Below, piece after piece: positions 6,367 through 8,572 of a DNA stretch of 8,572 nucleotides. Within the stretch, counting starts at the first letter, position 1. The number at the start of each line of letters is the position of its first letter. Below the pieces are notes generated by a model. That model worked only from the letters and a program-made list of their open reading frames with translations. It ran no database searches and was not told the DNA's origin. Origin of the DNA: Acidobacteriaceae bacterium (GTDB lineage: Bacteria; Acidobacteriota; Terriglobia; Terriglobales; Acidobacteriaceae); NCBI GenBank assembly GCA_003139975.1, contig PLHN01000524.1, positions 4,352 through 12,923 on the forward strand. The letters run 5' to 3'. A program made the translations under genes and the position numbers.

Positions 6367-7818
6367 ATGGCAAGACCAGGAATAATTCGATTGGTGCTAA
6401 TGATGTTCAGCGTAGCTGCGTGCGCTGTGGCCCAGAGCAATTCTCAGCAGCAGGGCGCGGCTCCCGCGCCGGCGTTCGGCCAGAATGCGCCGGTGCTGAA
6501 TCCGGAGAATCCGCCACTTTCCGGACTGGGTGAACCGGGTCTTGAACTGAAGTCGGCGAGCCGAAGCTTTATTTCACCCGCCCTGCTGGTGAGCGAAACG
6601 GCGGACAGCAACGAAAGTAATCAGCTGGGCGCGTCGGCGGTGCGTCCCGTGGAGCACGTGCTGGGCGCGTTTGACCTGCAGAAATTCTGGTCCAAGAGCG
6701 ACCTGTTTCTCGAGTATCTGGGCGGCGGAGCTTTTCAAACCTCGCCCGTGTATAACGTGCAGCAACTTCAGGCGGTCGGGATGGAAGGGATTACGCGCTG
6801 GCGCACCGGCTACGTGGAGGTGCGCGACTCCTTTAGCTATATCCCGGACGGCTCTTTTGCCACAGGGGCTGCGGGCGGACTTCCAGGATTGGGCGTCGCC
6901 CTGGGCGGCCTGGGAAGCGGGGAAGCTGGTGGCGGGTTGCCGGGCACTTTGCGTTTTAGTGTCGGTGGTGGCGAAGCGGTCGGAGAGATCCCGAGGCTGG
7001 CCAATACCGCCATTGGGGATGTGGTGCAAGCGATCAGCCCGCGCTCGGCGTTCACACTGGTGGGCGCCTTCAGCAACGCACACTTTTATGACAGCTCCAA
7101 TTGCTCTGGGCCGGCCAGCCAGCAGACGAACTGCCTGCTCAACAGCGACGAAACGAGTATTGAGGGCGGATACAGTCACTTGATTTCGCGGCGCGATCAG
7201 ATTGCCGCCGTGTATGCGTTTCAGGTATTCCGGTTCCCGTACAGCCAGGGGGGCGAGATTTACAACGATGTCTTCAACCTGCGCTGGAGCCATACCATCA
7301 CTGGACGAATGCAGCTCATTATCGGCCTCGGGCCCAAGTACACGGACTTGAGGTTCGGGACTGCTACGCCGCAATGGTCGTTGAGCGGGCGCGCGGTTTT
7401 GCGTTATCAATTCGAGCAACGCGCCTCGTTGGCCTTGAGCTGGGAGAAGTTCACGTCCGCCGGATCGGGGTACTTCCCGGGCGCAGATACGCAAGTGGCT
7501 CAGTTAGCCTACCGGCGAACGATGGGGCGGACCTACACGATTTCGCTGGCGGCGGGCTACTCGCACAACACCAGTCTCCTGCCGGGCGGCTCTAGCATTA
7601 CCGCCGCCACCAGCTATGACGCGGGCACGGCTGGAGCGATCTTGCGGAAGCATATGGGGCGCACCTACGACCTATTTGCGGCTTACAGTTTCAACGAAGT
7701 GGGGTTTAACGAGCCGAACACGTTGAACTGCGCGACTTTCGGCTGCGGCAGTACGGCGCAGCGGCACACGGGTTCAATCGGGTTGGAGTGGCATCCCAAG
7801 GCAACTCGAATCGAATGA
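6367..7818 (+). CDS. Probable outer-membrane beta-barrel protein of the polysaccharide export operon
   Basis: The 483-residue product has a signal peptide (hydrophobic 6-20; AVA-Q cleavage near 22/23). VAAC at 16-19 also fits a loose lipobox, so lipoprotein processing cannot be excluded. After a Gln/Pro/Ala-rich linker (about 24-55) come many alternating hydrophobic/polar beta-strands rich in aromatic residues, for example DLFLEYLGGGAF (112-123), QIAAVYAFQVFRF (278-290), TYTISLAAGYSH and TYDLFAAYSFNEV. This is the texture of an outer-membrane barrel. A Gly-rich segment (about 164-206) and two close Cys pairs (CSGPASQQTNC at 246-256; CATFGC near the C-terminus) look like exposed loops. It lies between the OPX and chain-length genes, as do barrel proteins in several exopolysaccharide/exosortase loci. 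The inferred job is to provide or gate the outer-membrane pore. The Shine-Dalgarno GGAAGG is 10 bases before the ATG. Confidence 0.78.
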   Translation: MARPGIIRLVLMMFSVAACAVAQSNSQQQGAAPAPAFGQNAPVLNPENPPLSGLGEPGLELKSASRSFISPALLVSETADSNESNQLGASAVRPVEHVLGAFDLQKFWSKSDLFLEYLGGGAFQTSPVYNVQQLQAVGMEGITRWRTGYVEVRDSFSYIPDGSFATGAAGGLPGLGVALGGLGSGEAGGGLPGTLRFSVGGGEAVGEIPRLANTAIGDVVQAISPRSAFTLVGAFSNAHFYDSSNCSGPASQQTNCLLNSDETSIEGGYSHLISRRDQIAAVYAFQVFRFPYSQGGEIYNDVFNLRWSHTITGRMQLIIGLGPKYTDLRFGTATPQWSLSGRAVLRYQFEQRASLALSWEKFTSAGSGYFPGADTQVAQLAYRRTMGRTYTISLAAGYSHNTSLLPGGSSITAATSYDAGTAGAILRKHMGRTYDLFAAYSFNEVGFNEPNTLNCATFGCGSTAQRHTGSIGLEWHPKATRIE

Positions 7819-7856
7819 TTTCTGGGCTGTGACAAGCAGCCGGATTGGTGAAGAGG

Positions 7857-8572
7857 ATGACAGAAAATCGCGAACTGAGCATAGAAGATTATCTGGCGAT
7901 GGCGCGGCGCCGGCTGAAAATTGTCTTGATCCCGCTCTTGGTTGCGCCATTGGCGGGCTTCATGGTCTCGTACATATTCCCGCCGCGATACGTGTCGCAA
8001 TCGATGATTCTGGTGGAAGGGCAGAAGGTACCTACCAGCTACGTGGCCCCCGACATCACGACCGACTTCACGCAGCGCATTGCGGGCCTGCAGCAGCAGA
8101 TGCTGAGCGGGAGCCGGCTGCGGCCGGTCATCCAGAGCCTGGGGCTGGTGAAACCGGGCGAGGAAGGCAAGCTGATGGAGGACATTCGCACGAACATGAC
8201 CGTGACGCCAGTCCTTGCTTCGATCAGTGAGACGACCGCGCCGGGGGCCAAGAAGAAAGCGCCGTCCGCGACCGACGAGTCGCTGCCGGGTTTCTACATT
8301 GGCTATTCCAACAGCGATCCGAGCCGGGCGCAAAAGATCTGCAGCGCACTGACGTCGCTCATGGTAGACGAGAACCTGCGTTCGCGGGCGGACATTGCCA
8401 AGGGTACGACCGACTTTCTTAGCCGGCAGGTGGAAGACGCCAAGCGTGCCATCGACGATCAGGATGCGAAACTGGCGGCCTTCAAGAAGCAGTACCTGGG
8501 ACAGCTTCCGGGCGACGTGGATACGAATATGCGAATGCTGTCTTCGCTCAACTCGCAACTCGATGCCACCAC
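7857..8572 (+). CDS. Wzz/GumC-type polysaccharide chain-length determinant (3' end beyond window)
   Basis: The first 238 residues are present, with no stop before the edge. A short cytoplasmic N-terminus ending in the canonical IEDYLAMARRR (about 9-19) leads into a membrane helix (about 22-41). Next comes the periplasmic Wzz motif FPPRYVSQSMILVEG (41-55), where the proline-rich end of TM1 meets the first strand. A charged insert at about 124-140 (Lys/Ala/Pro-rich) precedes the GFYIGYSNSDPSRAQKI segment (145-161), followed by the long helical coiled-coil region beginning near 165 (VEDAKRAIDDQDAKLAAFKKQY). Such proteins set polymer length and contact the OPX channel and often a tyrosine kinase. 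The missing part should show the second coiled-coil arm, TM2 and perhaps a kinase domain. GAAGAGG abuts the ATG with no spacer, an unusual arrangement; an in-frame GTG at 7848 is a weaker alternative. It is 38 bases from the barrel gene. Confidence 0.92.
   Translation, partial: MTENRELSIEDYLAMARRRLKIVLIPLLVAPLAGFMVSYIFPPRYVSQSMILVEGQKVPTSYVAPDITTDFTQRIAGLQQQMLSGSRLRPVIQSLGLVKPGEEGKLMEDIRTNMTVTPVLASISETTAPGAKKKAPSATDESLPGFYIGYSNSDPSRAQKICSALTSLMVDENLRSRADIAKGTTDFLSRQVEDAKRAIDDQDAKLAAFKKQYLGQLPGDVDTNMRMLSSLNSQLDAT

Noticed and set aside
6345..6533. 62-codon frame from a GTG overlapping the OPX stop
   Set aside because: It overlaps the barrel gene in another frame, while the barrel frame has a signal peptide and a ribosome binding site.
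6574..7494. Minus-strand open frame of 306 codons
   Set aside because: It lies entirely opposite the barrel gene and is Arg/Gln/Ala-rich; it is the expected by-product of a GC-rich codon pattern on the other strand.
7683..8558. Minus-strand open frame of 291 codons
   Set aside because: It lies opposite the barrel end and the Wzz-like gene, has His/Arg-rich composition and no domain signature.

Overview
The window reads as bacterial chromosome, most likely Acidobacteriota (Terriglobia-type). That guess rests on two things: the moderately GC-rich sequence, and a PQQ-like propeller protein with tandem Ig-like repeats whose diagnostic phrases are typical of that phylum. No tRNA, rRNA, CRISPR array, transposase or integrase was seen. 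Taxonomy is inference; no database was searched.

Region 1 (1-2289, minus strand) is one uninterrupted reading frame of 758 codons. It starts at 2274 behind a good Shine-Dalgarno and runs off the left edge without a stop. It encodes a secreted PQQ-like beta-propeller followed by Ig-like repeats of about 100 residues. Region 2 (2290-2677) is the divergent intergenic stretch. It carries three copies of the 9-mer CTTTTGAGC and a near-consensus sigma-70-type promoter that drives the gene to its right. Region 3 (2678-4387, plus) is an integral-membrane GT-C glycosyltransferase of the GT39/PMT_2/ArnT type. Its longest-ORF ATG (2624) lies inside the -10 box, so a GTG at 2678 is preferred.

Region 4 (4388-4742) is a 355-base leader with an 18-bp perfect palindrome and a GC-rich hairpin ending 12 bases before the next start. 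Region 5 (4743-8572, plus) looks like the head of an exopolysaccharide (Wzx/Wzy-type or exosortase-associated) export operon. The order is: a shortened NtrC-family AAA+/Fis-HTH regulator lacking the GAFTGA loop; a periplasmic polysaccharide export (OPX, Poly_export + SLBB) protein; a probable outer-membrane beta-barrel; and the N-terminal part of a Wzz/GumC-type chain-length determinant cut by the right edge. Gaps inside this run are 46, 18 and 38 bases.

Working model (inference): the GT39 enzyme transfers a lipid-linked sugar in the periplasm. The regulator controls itself and the export genes. The chain-length protein, the short OPX protein and the barrel together form the path through inner membrane, periplasm and outer membrane. 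The most unusual items are the degenerate NtrC-like regulator with its structured leader, and the triplicate 9-mer upstream of the glycosyltransferase promoter.
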